64,000 nucleotides of DNA from Nostoc sp. 'Peltigera membranacea cyanobiont' 210A (lineage in GTDB: Bacteria > Cyanobacteriota > Cyanobacteriia > Cyanobacteriales > Nostocaceae). Under the pieces are notes generated by a model. The model was not told the origin of the DNA. It saw only the letters and a list, made by a program, of their open reading frames with translations, and ran no database searches. Within the stretch, counting starts at the first letter, position 1. Every line of letters begins with the position of its first letter. The translations under genes were made by a program, and so were the position numbers. The DNA is taken from positions 334,227-398,226 of the forward strand of contig NZ_NOLJ01000008.1 in the NCBI RefSeq assembly GCF_002246015.1. The letters run 5' to 3'. This document shows positions 43,450-52,696 of the stretch, piece after piece.

Positions 43450-43479
43450 GCGTAGGCGCAGCCCGTCGTAGACATCGCC
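43450..43479. repeat. Inverted copy of the dispersed 30-bp repeat
   Basis: GCGTAGGCGCAGCCCGTCGT then AGACATCGCC, the reverse complement of the copy at 22226-22255 with few changes. It sits in the divergent promoter gap before dacB. Confidence 0.7.
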
Positions 43480-43604
43480 TATGTATGAAATATGTGAACA
43501 TCTTCCCTATACTAATTAAGTAACTTTACTGAGCCAATTCTTCTCTCTCCGGAAAGAAGTTGTTCGCAAGGTAAAAATATCTGTCTTTGGGATAAGGAAA
43601 ATTG

Positions 43605-45077
43605 GTGAGACTTAAGATTTTAAATCAACCACTAGGTGTTTTGTTAATATTTTTGACTAGCCAGATAGGATTTACTTCTAGAGTTGCAAAAGCACAAACC
43701 CCAGTTGCACCAACAACTACCACAAAATCAATTTGCTCTAGCCAACTGGGAACAGCGATAGATGCTGTAATCAATCGTCCCTTATTTAGTCGAGGGCGCT
43801 GGGGAATTTTGATACAACCTCTGTCAACGGGGCCAACTCTTTACAGTCGAGATGCTCAAAAATATTTTACTCCTGCGTCTAACCTCAAATTGCTGACAAC
43901 AGCAGCAGCGTTGCAGGAATTGGGCGCTAATTTTCGGATTCGCACCTCTATTTATCAGAATGGCAATGGTGTTTTACGTGTTGTCGGCAGGGGAGATCCT
44001 AGCTTAAGCGATACTGAACTGCAAAAATTGGCACAGCAGTTAAAACAGAAAGGTATTAATCAAATTCAGCAGTTGAGTGCTGATGATAGTTATATTCAAG
44101 GTGATATTGTTAACCCCACCTGGCAATGGGAAGATGTGCAGTCAAGTGATGGCGTACCAGTCAGCAGCTTTATTCTGAATAAAAATATTTTTAGCTTTAA
44201 ACTTGTACCACAGGCTGTAGGCAAATCTTTGCAAGTGCTGTGGATTGATCCTAGTGAAGCAAAACAGTGGCGGATAATTAATCAGTCAATAACCGTCCCT
44301 CAAAATCAACCGAGCTACGTCAATGTCACCCGCGAATTATCAGGAACAGTATTACGAATTCAAGGACAACTGGCAACCAATTCTGAAGAATCTTTAATAG
44401 ATTTGCCTGTAGTTGACCCTAATTATTACTTCTTACGACGTTTCCGTACTGCTTTAGCAACAAAAAAAATTACTTTGGGACAGACATTAGTAGTAAATGG
44501 TGGTGTGAATCAACAGGAAATAGCATTTGTAGAGTCGCCACCTTTAGCTGAATTATTAGCAGAAACTAATTTAAATAGTAATAATCTTTATGCTGAAGCA
44601 TTGCTGAGAGCATTAGCTGTGAAAAAGACCAGACTGAAAAATCAGACTAGTGCTGATGTCGGTTTAGAAGTTGTCAAAGCAAGTTTAACTAAATTGGGGG
44701 TCGATCCAGCTAATTACATTTTGGTCGATGGTTCAGGTTTATCACGTCGTGACTTAGTGACACCAGAAGCTTTTGTCCAAACTCTGCGGGGAATGGCAAA
44801 AACCCCAACTGCATATATATATCGCGCATCTTTACCCGTGGCTGGTAAAAGTGGAACTCTGAAAGGCCGCTTTCAAAATACACCTGCTGAGGGCATTGTG
44901 CAAGCAAAAACAGGTACGTTAACGGGTGTAGTTTCTCTATCTGGATATATGAATGCGCCGAAATATGAGCCGCTAGTTTTTAGTATTATCGTCAATCAGT
45001 CGAATCAATCTGCAACAGTTGTACGACAGGCAATTGATGAGGTTGTTGTGTTGTTGACACAGTTGCAGCATTGTTAA
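43605..45077 (+). CDS. dacB: D-alanyl-D-alanine carboxypeptidase/endopeptidase (PBP4/DacB, peptidase S13)
   Basis: About 490 residues with an N-terminal signal (LGVLLIFLTSQIGFTSRVAKA). The S13 active-site blocks are in order: TPASNLKLLTTAAAL (SxxK nucleophile near residue 92), NLNSNNLYAEALLR (SxN near 327) and AGKSGTLKGRF (KTG form near 423), with ILVDGSGLSRRDLVTP between them. The enzyme cuts D-Ala-D-Ala ends and cross-bridges. The start is uncertain: GTG 43605 and TTG 43602 are adjacent, both behind AAGGAA. The LD-carboxypeptidase gene follows after 29 bp and is probably cotranscribed. Confidence 0.92.
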   Translation: MRLKILNQPLGVLLIFLTSQIGFTSRVAKAQTPVAPTTTTKSICSSQLGTAIDAVINRPLFSRGRWGILIQPLSTGPTLYSRDAQKYFTPASNLKLLTTAAALQELGANFRIRTSIYQNGNGVLRVVGRGDPSLSDTELQKLAQQLKQKGINQIQQLSADDSYIQGDIVNPTWQWEDVQSSDGVPVSSFILNKNIFSFKLVPQAVGKSLQVLWIDPSEAKQWRIINQSITVPQNQPSYVNVTRELSGTVLRIQGQLATNSEESLIDLPVVDPNYYFLRRFRTALATKKITLGQTLVVNGGVNQQEIAFVESPPLAELLAETNLNSNNLYAEALLRALAVKKTRLKNQTSADVGLEVVKASLTKLGVDPANYILVDGSGLSRRDLVTPEAFVQTLRGMAKTPTAYIYRASLPVAGKSGTLKGRFQNTPAEGIVQAKTGTLTGVVSLSGYMNAPKYEPLVFSIIVNQSNQSATVVRQAIDEVVVLLTQLQHC

Positions 45078-45106
45078 TATTATACTTTTGACTCATAACT
45101 TTTTTC

Positions 45107-46015
45107 ATGCCATCCAAAATCTTACCACCGCCCCTAAAACCTGGAGACTTACTACGAGTAATTGCCCCTAGTGGCGCTTTGCGAGAATTTGAGGAATTTA
45201 AACAGAGTCTAGAAATTTGGCGATCGCGTGGCTACAAACTAGAAATCAGTCCCCAGATAGATGACAAATGGGGTTATCTAGCAGGAACAGATGAAACCCG
45301 TCGTCAACAGCTAGCAGCAGCATGGCAAGATCCTGATTGTCGTGGTATTCTCTGTGCCAGAGGTGGTTTTGGCAGCACCCGCATCTTAGAAAATTGGAAT
45401 TGGCCAACCTCAGGGCTTCCCAAGTGGCTTATAGGCTTTTCTGATATCACAGCTTTATTATGGAGTCTTTATACAGCAGGAATTTCCGGCGTTCACGGCC
45501 CTGTAATGACAACTTTGGCAGATGAGTCAGATTGGTCAATTAAGCGATTATTTGATTGGGTAGAAGGTAGTTCTTTCACACCTCTCAAAGGTTGCGGTTG
45601 GGGTGGTGGTGTGGTTACTGGTACTTTATTACCAGGTAATCTGACGGTGGCTACTCACCTTTTGGGTACACCAATCTTGCCACATCTAGATGGTGTAATT
45701 CTGGCCTTCGAGGATGTTACCGAAGCACCTTATCGGATTGACAGGATGCTGACGCAGTGGCGTTTGAGTGGTGCTTTGTCTCAAGTCTGCGGTATTGCGT
45801 TGGGGGGTTTTACTCGTTGTGAAGCGCCACCAACTATATCTAGTTTTAGTGTAGAAGAAGTATTGCGCGATCGCTTAGGCGATTTGGGGATTCCCATTGT
45901 CTCCGATTTACCTTTTGGCCATGATAGTCCCAATGCAGCCTTACCAGTGGGTGTAGAGGTAACTTTAGATGGAGATGCAGGAATATTAGCGATCGCGCAT
46001 CCCCATCTAAGTTAA
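45107..46015 (+). CDS. ldcA: LD-carboxypeptidase (muramoyltetrapeptide carboxypeptidase, S66)
   Basis: A 302-residue cytoplasmic serine peptidase that removes D-Ala from recycled tetrapeptides. The S66 motifs are present: the N-terminal LKPGDLLRVIAPSGAL, ILCARGGFGSTRIL, the IGFSDITALLWSLYTAGISG in pieces with its conserved Asp, the HGPVMTTL loop and the C-terminal GHDSPNAALPVGVEVTLDG. The nucleophile Ser is expected in the ARGGFGSTR region. It follows dacB by 29 bp, pairing periplasmic trimming with cytoplasmic recycling. Confidence 0.9.
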   Translation: MPSKILPPPLKPGDLLRVIAPSGALREFEEFKQSLEIWRSRGYKLEISPQIDDKWGYLAGTDETRRQQLAAAWQDPDCRGILCARGGFGSTRILENWNWPTSGLPKWLIGFSDITALLWSLYTAGISGVHGPVMTTLADESDWSIKRLFDWVEGSSFTPLKGCGWGGGVVTGTLLPGNLTVATHLLGTPILPHLDGVILAFEDVTEAPYRIDRMLTQWRLSGALSQVCGIALGGFTRCEAPPTISSFSVEEVLRDRLGDLGIPIVSDLPFGHDSPNAALPVGVEVTLDGDAGILAIAHPHLS

Positions 46016-46041
46016 AATCAGATCCGCTTCTAGTTAAACAG

Positions 46042-46500
46042 TCATAATCCACTCACAGAATAATGTTCTAAATGCTTTGGTAAATTCCAATTAATTTTCG
46101 GATCTGGCTGATGTTTTACTGGTTCAACATTTCCTCGCCAAGCAGCACCCATAATTTGCATAGTTTGGTAAATGATTGTATTCCAACCTTTTTCCTTTAA
46201 GTAGTCTAAACCTTGTGCTACATCAGGAGAAGTTAAATCATGGAACAAAATTAAAGCATCGTCCTCTGCCAATGGTTCACAAACAATCGTATCATTGAGC
46301 GGAGCAGGCGCTTCATGATCGCCATCAATGAAAATCAATGACCACTTGTGTTGTAATTCTTTAGCTAACTCTTCTACTCTTTGTGGGCTATAACCAGCTA
46401 CTAAAGTTAATACTAAGACAAACTCGAATATCCAAATAAAGGTAATCGCCTCTAGTGTGGTACTGCGGCAATTAGAGCAGAGCATCGATTCAGGAATCAA
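46042..46500 (-). pseudogene. C-terminal remnant of a SAM methyltransferase (Methyltransf_24-like)
   Basis: The 152-codon frame matches a methyltransferase only from about residue 33 onward (TLVAGYSPQRVEELAKELQ, SLIFIDGDHEAPAPLNDT, DDALILFHDLTSPDVAQGLD). The SAM-binding GxGxG region that should precede it is missing, and the first ~30 residues (MIPESMLCSNCRSTTLEAIT) look unrelated. It is therefore truncated at the 5' end. Neighbouring genes for methyltransferases and glycosyltransferases suggest a once larger glycan-modification cluster. It could still be expressed as a short protein. Confidence 0.6.
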
Positions 46501-46717
46501 AAACCTAACCCTCCAGACTCCTTACTTACCAGAGAAGTAGAGCAACACTTGCCTCTTGCAACCGGGGAAGGGTTGGAAAAGAGGATCTTCCAGGAACGCT
46601 AAATTGTTATTTTCAGCCAAGCTTAAAATAAATGCGATGCCATTATAAATAAAATCGAAAATAGCTTATAATACCCAAGTCATCCTCCTGATTATAAAAC
46701 TTTGAGTTATTAATTAT

Positions 46718-47824
46718 ATGCCAAAACAATATGTACCTAATGCCTTTTTAAAAGTTGAAGATTCACAGTTATATGCAATTTTTGCTTGGAGTCAGCGAAC
46801 CGCAGAAATTATTCCATCAAAATCATGGTTGACAATCCTGGAAATATTTATTCACGAACATTCATTAGAGACAGCTTACCAAATATTTCAAAAAATTAAA
46901 TTAGAACCTATACCAGAGAAAGTTATTCAGGAGATCAAAAAATATGAGCAGCTTCTTCAAAACGCCCTAGTTTTTTTAGCAGATAGTAGCCTGACAATTT
47001 TTGGTAAAGGCTTTCGGAGTTTTATCGAAAAAGAAATGCAATATGAACTTGGTTTATTAAGTAGAGAAACTTACCAAGTATTGCCACAATTATTTTCCCA
47101 ATATCAATTAGAAGATGACCTAGAATCTATTGAGAATATAGAAGACTTTCGTAAATTAGTAGAACATCTAGAAAGTCTTGGTTTACTATCCCCTGCTACA
47201 GGTTCGATAGATTGGGGTGATTTGAAAAAAACAGTTCCCATTTGTCAAGCATTTGGATTGACAAGAGGTACACCCGTCGATAGATACTACCTCAGCAAAT
47301 TTCTGAAAGAAATTCAAACCCAAATTGGTGGCAATATCTTAGAAATAGGAGGAACACCAAAAGACAAAGATTTTTATCAAATTAATCCAGGCGCATCATA
47401 TCAGATTCTCAACTTAGAAGCAGGCCCAGGAGTAGATATAGTTGGGGATGCTCACGATGTATCCGTTATTAAACCAGAATCTTTTGATTCAGTGATCATT
47501 TTTAACGTCTTAGAACATTGTTACGCCCCCTGGATAGTGGTGGAAAATATCCACACTTGGTTAAAACCTGGTGGAAAATGTTTTGCAATGGTACCAAGTG
47601 CGATTAGAGTTCATGCTACTCCCGTTGACTATTGGCGACCTTTACCTGATGCTTTCGCCTGGATGTTTAGAAACTTCTCACAACAGAAGTTGTATGTCTA
47701 TGGCAACCCTACCAGTGTCATAGCTAGTTATCATGGAATAGCTGTAGAAGAACTAACATCTGAAGAACTAGATGCTTACCATCCAGATTATCCCGTCGCA
47801 ACTTGTATTTTGGCTGAAAAGTAA
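46718..47824 (+). CDS. SAM-dependent methyltransferase with long N-terminal helical domain
   Basis: A 368-residue protein. The first ~190 residues are helical and not recognised (including LADSSLTIFGKGFRSFIEKE and DFRKLVEHLESLGLLSP, which has a winged-helix look). The C-terminal ~180 residues are a class I methyltransferase: motif I NILEIGGTPKDKDFYQ, the acidic turn NLEAGPGVDIVGDAHD, and DSVIIFNVLEHCYAPW, followed by WLKPGGKCFAMVPS. The substrate is not evident; the glycosyltransferase neighbours suggest a sugar or lipid-linked glycan. No ribosome site stands out before the ATG. Confidence 0.75.
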   Translation: MPKQYVPNAFLKVEDSQLYAIFAWSQRTAEIIPSKSWLTILEIFIHEHSLETAYQIFQKIKLEPIPEKVIQEIKKYEQLLQNALVFLADSSLTIFGKGFRSFIEKEMQYELGLLSRETYQVLPQLFSQYQLEDDLESIENIEDFRKLVEHLESLGLLSPATGSIDWGDLKKTVPICQAFGLTRGTPVDRYYLSKFLKEIQTQIGGNILEIGGTPKDKDFYQINPGASYQILNLEAGPGVDIVGDAHDVSVIKPESFDSVIIFNVLEHCYAPWIVVENIHTWLKPGGKCFAMVPSAIRVHATPVDYWRPLPDAFAWMFRNFSQQKLYVYGNPTSVIASYHGIAVEELTSEELDAYHPDYPVATCILAEK

Positions 47825-47856
47825 ATCTAAAAGTGTGAGGAGAAATTAAATTATTT

Positions 47857-48026
47857 ATGAAAATTGCTCTCACAAAATTGTTACCGATACAATTAGCGAG
47901 ATGATTGATAAAAACCAATATTATCGTCCACAAATTTTAGAAGATGTTCGAGAAAACTTTGATTTTAGCCGGATAATTTATCATTATAATGATATCATGC
48001 ACGATTTTATGAACTTACACAGTTAA
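47857..48026 (+). pseudogene. Glycosyltransferase-like remnant with large internal deletion
   Basis: An ATG with a GAGGAG upstream opens MKIALTKLLPIQLAR and stops. Another frame nearby reads IVTDTISEMIDKNQYYRPQI and then ENFDFSRIIYHYNDIMHDF to a stop at 48026. The first piece looks like the start, and the second like the end, of a glycosyltransferase family protein, with the middle lost at about 47870-47880. The family assignment is tentative. Confidence 0.45.
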
Positions 48027-48156
48027 GGAGTAATTTTTCAGAGTGTTAATAACTTGGTTCTGTTCAACACAGCTTTATACTTTACTCCTCAATAATTAAA
48101 AATCCCTCTTTTGTTAGTGGGATTATTGTGCGAACAATTACGATGATGATTTAAAA

Positions 48157-48810
48157 ATGGAAACTGTAGTTTTTGATTTCAATCATGAAGTGTCAATTAT
48201 CCTCTGTACCTATAATCGGGCAAAATATCTAAACAATTGTATTGATAGTGTTATTGCTCAAAGTTTTAAAGATTGGGAACTGATTATAGTTGATGATGGC
48301 AGCCAAGATAATACTTTTGAAATTGTCAATTCTTATATTAAAAAATTTCAAAATATCCGGTATTTGAAACATCAAAATAGGAAGCTGTGGTATGCTAAAA
48401 ATGTTGGAATACAGGCATCTTTCGGCAAATATCTAACATTCTTAGATAGCGATGATGCGTACAAAGTAAATCATCTGGATGCGCGAATTGAATATATGAG
48501 AGCTAATCCAGAAATTGATTTGATTGAAGGTGGATTCGCCACAGAAGAAGAGGTTTGGGTTGCAGATTATTTTCAAGCAGGTCAAAAAATTAATCTCCGA
48601 GAATGTGTTTTAGGCCCAACATTTTTTGGAAAGAGACAGGTATTTTTTGAGGTGAAAGGATTTAATAATATTGCATACGGAGAGGATACAGACTTTTGGT
48701 ATCGGGCGGCAAAAATATTCAGAACTGAAAAAGTAACCGAACCCCAAACTTATATTTACACAAGAGCAGAAACTAGTATTACCAAAAGTGTTTTGGAGAA
48801 TATTTCTTAA
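48157..48810 (+). CDS. Glycosyltransferase family 2
   Basis: A 217-residue GT-A fold enzyme. The nucleotide-sugar site is seen in VSIILCTYNRAKYLNNCIDS and WELIIVDDGSQDNT, the metal-binding DxD equivalent in YLTFLDSDDAYKV (near residue 105), and the acceptor-side acidic motif in NIAYGEDTDFWYRA near 175. There are no membrane helices, so it is a soluble or peripheral enzyme. The length is short but complete for small GT2 members. It probably acts in polysaccharide or glycolipid synthesis. Confidence 0.88.
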   Translation: METVVFDFNHEVSIILCTYNRAKYLNNCIDSVIAQSFKDWELIIVDDGSQDNTFEIVNSYIKKFQNIRYLKHQNRKLWYAKNVGIQASFGKYLTFLDSDDAYKVNHLDARIEYMRANPEIDLIEGGFATEEEVWVADYFQAGQKINLRECVLGPTFFGKRQVFFEVKGFNNIAYGEDTDFWYRAAKIFRTEKVTEPQTYIYTRAETSITKSVLENIS

Positions 48811-48828
48811 TCTGATTAACTACCTGGC

Positions 48829-50148
48829 ATGAAGATTATCCTTTTTCTATCTAAAATAAGCCATTATTCTCGCCGAGTCATCGCTTCTGTTTGGCAGATG
48901 TTACTTCTAGGGATTGTTCTAAGTTCGTTCCTAATATTTTTATCTGGTTGTCAGGGACTGGTACAGAAGGATGATGGAGTAATTCATTTAACCCTATGGC
49001 AAGCAATCAATCCCCCTGCTAATCGGGATGTGTTTGAAAAACTGGTAGATAAATTTAATCAGACTCATACTGATGTGCAGGTAGAATCTGTCTTTTTAGC
49101 TCAACCACACTTGCCAAAAATATTAACAGCTGTTGTGGGTAATGTGCCTCCAGATATCTTGGCATTCTATCCGCAAATTACAGGTCAGTTAGCAGATTTA
49201 AGGGCAATTATACCTTTAGAAGATTGGTTGAAAAAATTGCCCCTAAAGTCAGAAATCACCCCTAACCTACTTGAAGAATTGCAATTAGATAGTCATCTTT
49301 GGTCAGCGCCATTATATACAAGTAACATCGGTATTTTTTACAGACCTAAGCTTTTTGAAGCTGCGGGAATTACACAAACGCCCAAGACTTGGGAAGAATT
49401 GAGGGAAGTTGCCAAAAAATTAACCATAGACCGCAATGGCGACAACCGACCAGAACAGTACGGAATTCTACTGCCTTTAGGGAAGGGAGAATGGACTGTT
49501 TTTAGCTGGTTTCCTTTTTTATTGAGCGCTAGCGGAGAAGTACTGACAAATAATCGACCGAATTTAACGAATGCTGGAGCGCTGAAAGCTTTACAATTCT
49601 GGCAGCAGCTGTTGAAAGATGGTTCAGCAATGCTTTCTTCTCCAGAACGGGGTTATGAAGAGGATGCCTTTATAGCGGGTCGCGTTGCTATGCAAATTAC
49701 GGGACCTTGGACTTATATCACGAAATCTAACGTTGATTACGACGCATTTCCCATACCTACAAATGTTGGTCAAGCTACGGTGACAGGTGGCGGAAATCTG
49801 TATGTGATGAAGACTACACCAGCCAGAGAGCAAGCTGCACTCAAGTTTTTAGAATATGTTTTGAGTGAAGAATTCCAAAAAGAATGGAGTATCGGTACCG
49901 GTTTTTTACCAGTTAATCTTAAAGCTGCACAAAGTGAAGCTTATCAGCAATTCCTCAACCAGAAATCTTGGTTAAAAGTGTTTATGGAACAAATTCCTCT
50001 GGCTGGCGCTCGACCGATTATTGCCGGATATAGCCGTCTTTCTGACAGTCTTGGTCGAGCTATCGAGGCTACATTGCTGGGTGAATCTCCCGACAAAGCT
50101 CTCAAAATAGCACAAGAGCGTTTAGAAACTATTTGGGATAACAATTAA
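48829..50148 (+). CDS. ABC transporter sugar-binding lipoprotein (UgpB/MalE-like)
   Basis: A 439-residue extracytoplasmic binding protein. The N-terminus has a hydrophobic stretch ending in the lipobox LSGC with Cys41 as the lipid-modified residue; starting at the ATG for Met24 would give a more standard signal length. The mature part shows the family's IHLTLWQAINPPANRDVFEK, PPDILAFYPQITGQLADL, FYRPKLFEAAGITQTPKTWEE in pieces and GGNLYVMKTTPAREQAALKFL. Ligands of this class are oligosaccharides or glycerol-phosphate. No permease or ATPase gene follows, so partner subunits lie elsewhere. Confidence 0.88.
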   Translation: MKIILFLSKISHYSRRVIASVWQMLLLGIVLSSFLIFLSGCQGLVQKDDGVIHLTLWQAINPPANRDVFEKLVDKFNQTHTDVQVESVFLAQPHLPKILTAVVGNVPPDILAFYPQITGQLADLRAIIPLEDWLKKLPLKSEITPNLLEELQLDSHLWSAPLYTSNIGIFYRPKLFEAAGITQTPKTWEELREVAKKLTIDRNGDNRPEQYGILLPLGKGEWTVFSWFPFLLSASGEVLTNNRPNLTNAGALKALQFWQQLLKDGSAMLSSPERGYEEDAFIAGRVAMQITGPWTYITKSNVDYDAFPIPTNVGQATVTGGGNLYVMKTTPAREQAALKFLEYVLSEEFQKEWSIGTGFLPVNLKAAQSEAYQQFLNQKSWLKVFMEQIPLAGARPIIAGYSRLSDSLGRAIEATLLGESPDKALKIAQERLETIWDNN

Positions 50149-50202
50149 ATGGGACTGGGTAACTTGTGGTATCCTTTGAGGTGCAGTGGCTTGAGTATAT
50201 AA

Positions 50203-50826
50203 TTAACTATTAGTATTGGTAAGAATTCCTACAAGCACTCGCACTAATTCTTCCAAACCTTCTGGAACGCGATAAAGTTTAATATCTTGCATGACCCGTT
50301 TATCTTGCCGATAAAATATTCCAAATCGCCAATCTTCTCCATTTGTTACAGCACCGTACAAAGTTGGTGTTTGCGAATCTGTCCATTGGTCGAGTGCTAT
50401 CAATTCAATTGCAAGTTGAGTGAATCCCCGGCTTAAATCAGATTGCTTGGCTTCGACTACTAACAAGGAATTGGAAGATGAAATATAGTAATCAAAACTT
50501 CCTTTGAGTTGTTCGCTAACATTAATGGGGTACTCAATGTTTAGTTGAGTTTGCGTTTGGTCGCAAATTTCCAACAAAATAGGAGCAATTAAAACTTCAC
50601 GTTTTGCAGCTTCACTGATAGGATTTACGCGCATGATATTACGCCGTAAATAACGCTGTAAAAATTCTAAATAGTCAATTACACCTGAATATTGTGGTAG
50701 TTGTAGCAATGCGCGCTCGTAACTACATCCCAGTTCTGCCAAGATATCTGCTGGAGCATAAGGTAATTCAAAATACTTACTAAATGTATAACTTTGACCG
50801 GGTTGGAGAATGCGCGGGCGAGTCAT
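50203..50826 (-). CDS. PD-(D/E)XK-like nuclease family protein
   Basis: A protein of about 207 residues. The nuclease-like core is visible as KGSFDYYISSSNSLLVVEAK (Asp, then Glu-x-Lys) near residues 112-131, with an upstream helix carrying EVLIAPILLEI and the downstream GAVTNGEDWRFGI. The same arrangement (acidic pair, E-A-K, then G-x-V-T-x-G-x-x-W-x-F) occurs in the frameshifted gene at 25.5-26.1 kb, so they are paralogues of one family. The start at 50826 (MTRPRILQPGQSY) is preferred to 50856. Function is unknown; restriction- or repair-like roles are possible. Confidence 0.7.
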   Translation of the reverse strand: MTRPRILQPGQSYTFSKYFELPYAPADILAELGCSYERALLQLPQYSGVIDYLEFLQRYLRRNIMRVNPISEAAKREVLIAPILLEICDQTQTQLNIEYPINVSEQLKGSFDYYISSSNSLLVVEAKQSDLSRGFTQLAIELIALDQWTDSQTPTLYGAVTNGEDWRFGIFYRQDKRVMQDIKLYRVPEGLEELVRVLVGILTNTNS

Positions 50827-50859
50827 AAATATTAAGGTTATAGAATATATCGACAAAAG

Positions 50860-51597
50860 TCAGGTAGAAATTTCAGTTTTGGGATGTAAATTTCTTTTTA
50901 ATGTACACAAACCAATTGCTGGTATGGCTCCTAAAATCGCTGCTGTAAGTGCTTGTCCACTCCAATATAGTATGGGAGTACGGTAGGTTTCTGGAATCAA
51001 ATTTTGCATAATAAAAAGCAACCAAACCAAAATAGCGATCCAGAAGAAAGAGATTGAGGGTACAAAATTCCACCACCAAATACCTGCTGTATATCGCCTC
51101 AACACCAGCCATTGGCAAATCCCTAGCCAAATTCCAGAAATTATATATGCGATCGCAGACAAAAATCCCAAAATAAAAGTATCTTCAGAAGATGATGAGG
51201 CAATGGTTGAAATGTAGTTAATCCAGGCTGTAGAAACGCCGTTGGCAATCAGCCAACCAACGCTAGTAGCAAATAGCCACTGCCAACCTGGTAAATACCG
51301 ATAAAGGGCAAGGCTCTGGTCAGCAGCAAAAATTATGGCAAATATAACATTACTGAGACTTCTCACCAAAATGCTCAATGTTTGTGGTTGGATAGCAACG
51401 CTAGGTGAGAGACTTTGGAGAATAATTTTCTCTAAGGCGATACTGGCAACACCACCGACAACCCATCCGATGAGCGTCATTAAGGTAAACTGAATAAAGA
51501 ACCTCTGTCGCTGCGATCGCGGAATCAAAAACTTTCCTGGATGAGGCTCGTTATTAGTAGATGCAACACGATCGGGACTGTTAGAGTCAGTTTGCAT
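50860..51597 (-). CDS. Polytopic membrane protein, function unknown
   Basis: A 245-residue protein with six or so membrane segments starting near residue 31 (RFFIQFTLMTLIGWVVGGVA) and ending near 232 (ALTAAILGAIPAIGLCTL). The segments contain the motif ISGIWLGICQWLVLRRY, similar to a repeated motif in several unnamed cyanobacterial membrane proteins. The soluble N-terminus is Ser/Asn-rich. No function can be given. Same strand as the nuclease-like gene that follows, with 33 bp between them. Confidence 0.75.
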   Translation of the reverse strand: MQTDSNSPDRVASTNNEPHPGKFLIPRSQRQRFFIQFTLMTLIGWVVGGVASIALEKIILQSLSPSVAIQPQTLSILVRSLSNVIFAIIFAADQSLALYRYLPGWQWLFATSVGWLIANGVSTAWINYISTIASSSSEDTFILGFLSAIAYIISGIWLGICQWLVLRRYTAGIWWWNFVPSISFFWIAILVWLLFIMQNLIPETYRTPILYWSGQALTAAILGAIPAIGLCTLKRNLHPKTEIST

Positions 51598-52302
51598 AAG
51601 AAGTTAGGGAGTGAGGGAATAGGGAGATCGCGGAGATAGGGGAGCAGGGTGAGAATTAACTAATGCCCTGTTTGCCCAATTCTCAATTAAATATTGATTC
51701 TTGTTTTACTCTATTTCTCAATCACCAGTCCCTATTTTCCATTCCCCACTCGCCACTTCCTCAAGGTGAGAATATTATGTCAATAATAACAGTCTATTCG
51801 CAATAGAATCTCATTAACCTATTCTTCTTGCTAAAGATTTAGGGGTATCCCATCGTAGACATCGCTTTGAGTCTGGGAAACTAAACCAAACGATAAATAG
51901 TGATTTTTTGTTGGTTCTTAAGCTTGGTTGCGATCAAGAGTAATTTAGATGCGTTTGTCCTGTCCACTACAATTGCACAAAAGCCTTCACTTAATCTTTA
52001 AAGATATTTTAGTATATACACCGTATCTTTTGCGAGTTATAAAAATCAAAACAGGATTACAAAGCATCAAGCTCAACTTACATCTTCGAGCTTGTTTTAC
52101 CCAACAAGAGTCATATATAAAGGCCTAATAATCTTTGTGATTTTCTTCTAATTTGTTGGAGTAATGAAACCAGTTTTTCATAGCTAGGTTTCAAGAAAAG
52201 TTCAGTCTTAATTCTCTTTGTGTTCTTCAAGGTTTATTACTAGAATGCTGCAAAAAATCTCTTTGGCTTTACTCGGAATGACTGCTGTGGTATGATGTCA
52301 CT
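51598..52302. other. Long gene-free region before a candidate small RNA
   Basis: 705 bp, A/T-rich, with no convincing coding frame on either strand. It contains a partial dispersed repeat (CATCGTAGACATCGC near 51854). A sigma70-like pair lies at its end: TTTACT (52268-52273) and TATGAT (52291-52296) with a 17-base spacer. Confidence 0.4.
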
Positions 52303-52412
52303 CTTCAAACGCTCACAACATAAAGCGATAGTGAAAGGATAAATTTATCCAGATCCCTGTTGAAAATCCTTAAGGATGTGTCTCTATGCATGACATAGAG
52401 ACACATTTTTTT
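52303..52412 (+). ncRNA. Candidate small RNA (about 110 nt) with own promoter and terminator
   Basis: A predicted transcript begins 7 bases after TATGAT and ends at a strong terminator. It has no reading frame of note. Inside are two short palindromes, GGATAAATTTATCC and ATCCTTAAGGAT, which can form hairpins. hemE starts nearly 300 bp downstream with its own leader, so this unit looks independent of it. I cannot match it to Yfr1, 6S or another known cyanobacterial RNA. Confidence 0.4.
52378..52412 (+). terminator. Strong Rho-independent terminator
   Basis: GTGTCTCTATG-CATGA-CATAGAGACAC followed by A and seven T residues: an 11-bp perfect stem with a clear T-run on the plus strand. No protein gene lies directly upstream, so it most likely ends a non-coding RNA. 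Confidence 0.9.
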
Positions 52413-52696
52413 ATGCAGTTTTCTTCACACATTCCCCTGATGCAGAAGTGAGAGGTGCATTTCTACGTGGAACTCAAAGCAATAATTTTATGGGATAAGC
52501 CAAAAAAACAATAAATTGTAGCGCTTGCTGGCATTAATACTGTAGTCAAGCCAACCGATCGCTCATATCCAATAATCAAAATATTATAAAATATTACTAT
52601 TATGCCCTGGTATTCACCTTTTCCTGAAAACCTGCTGGAAAAGCGTAATCCCAGAATGATAAGCTAAACAGTGGCATAAATAGGATGAAGTAATAA

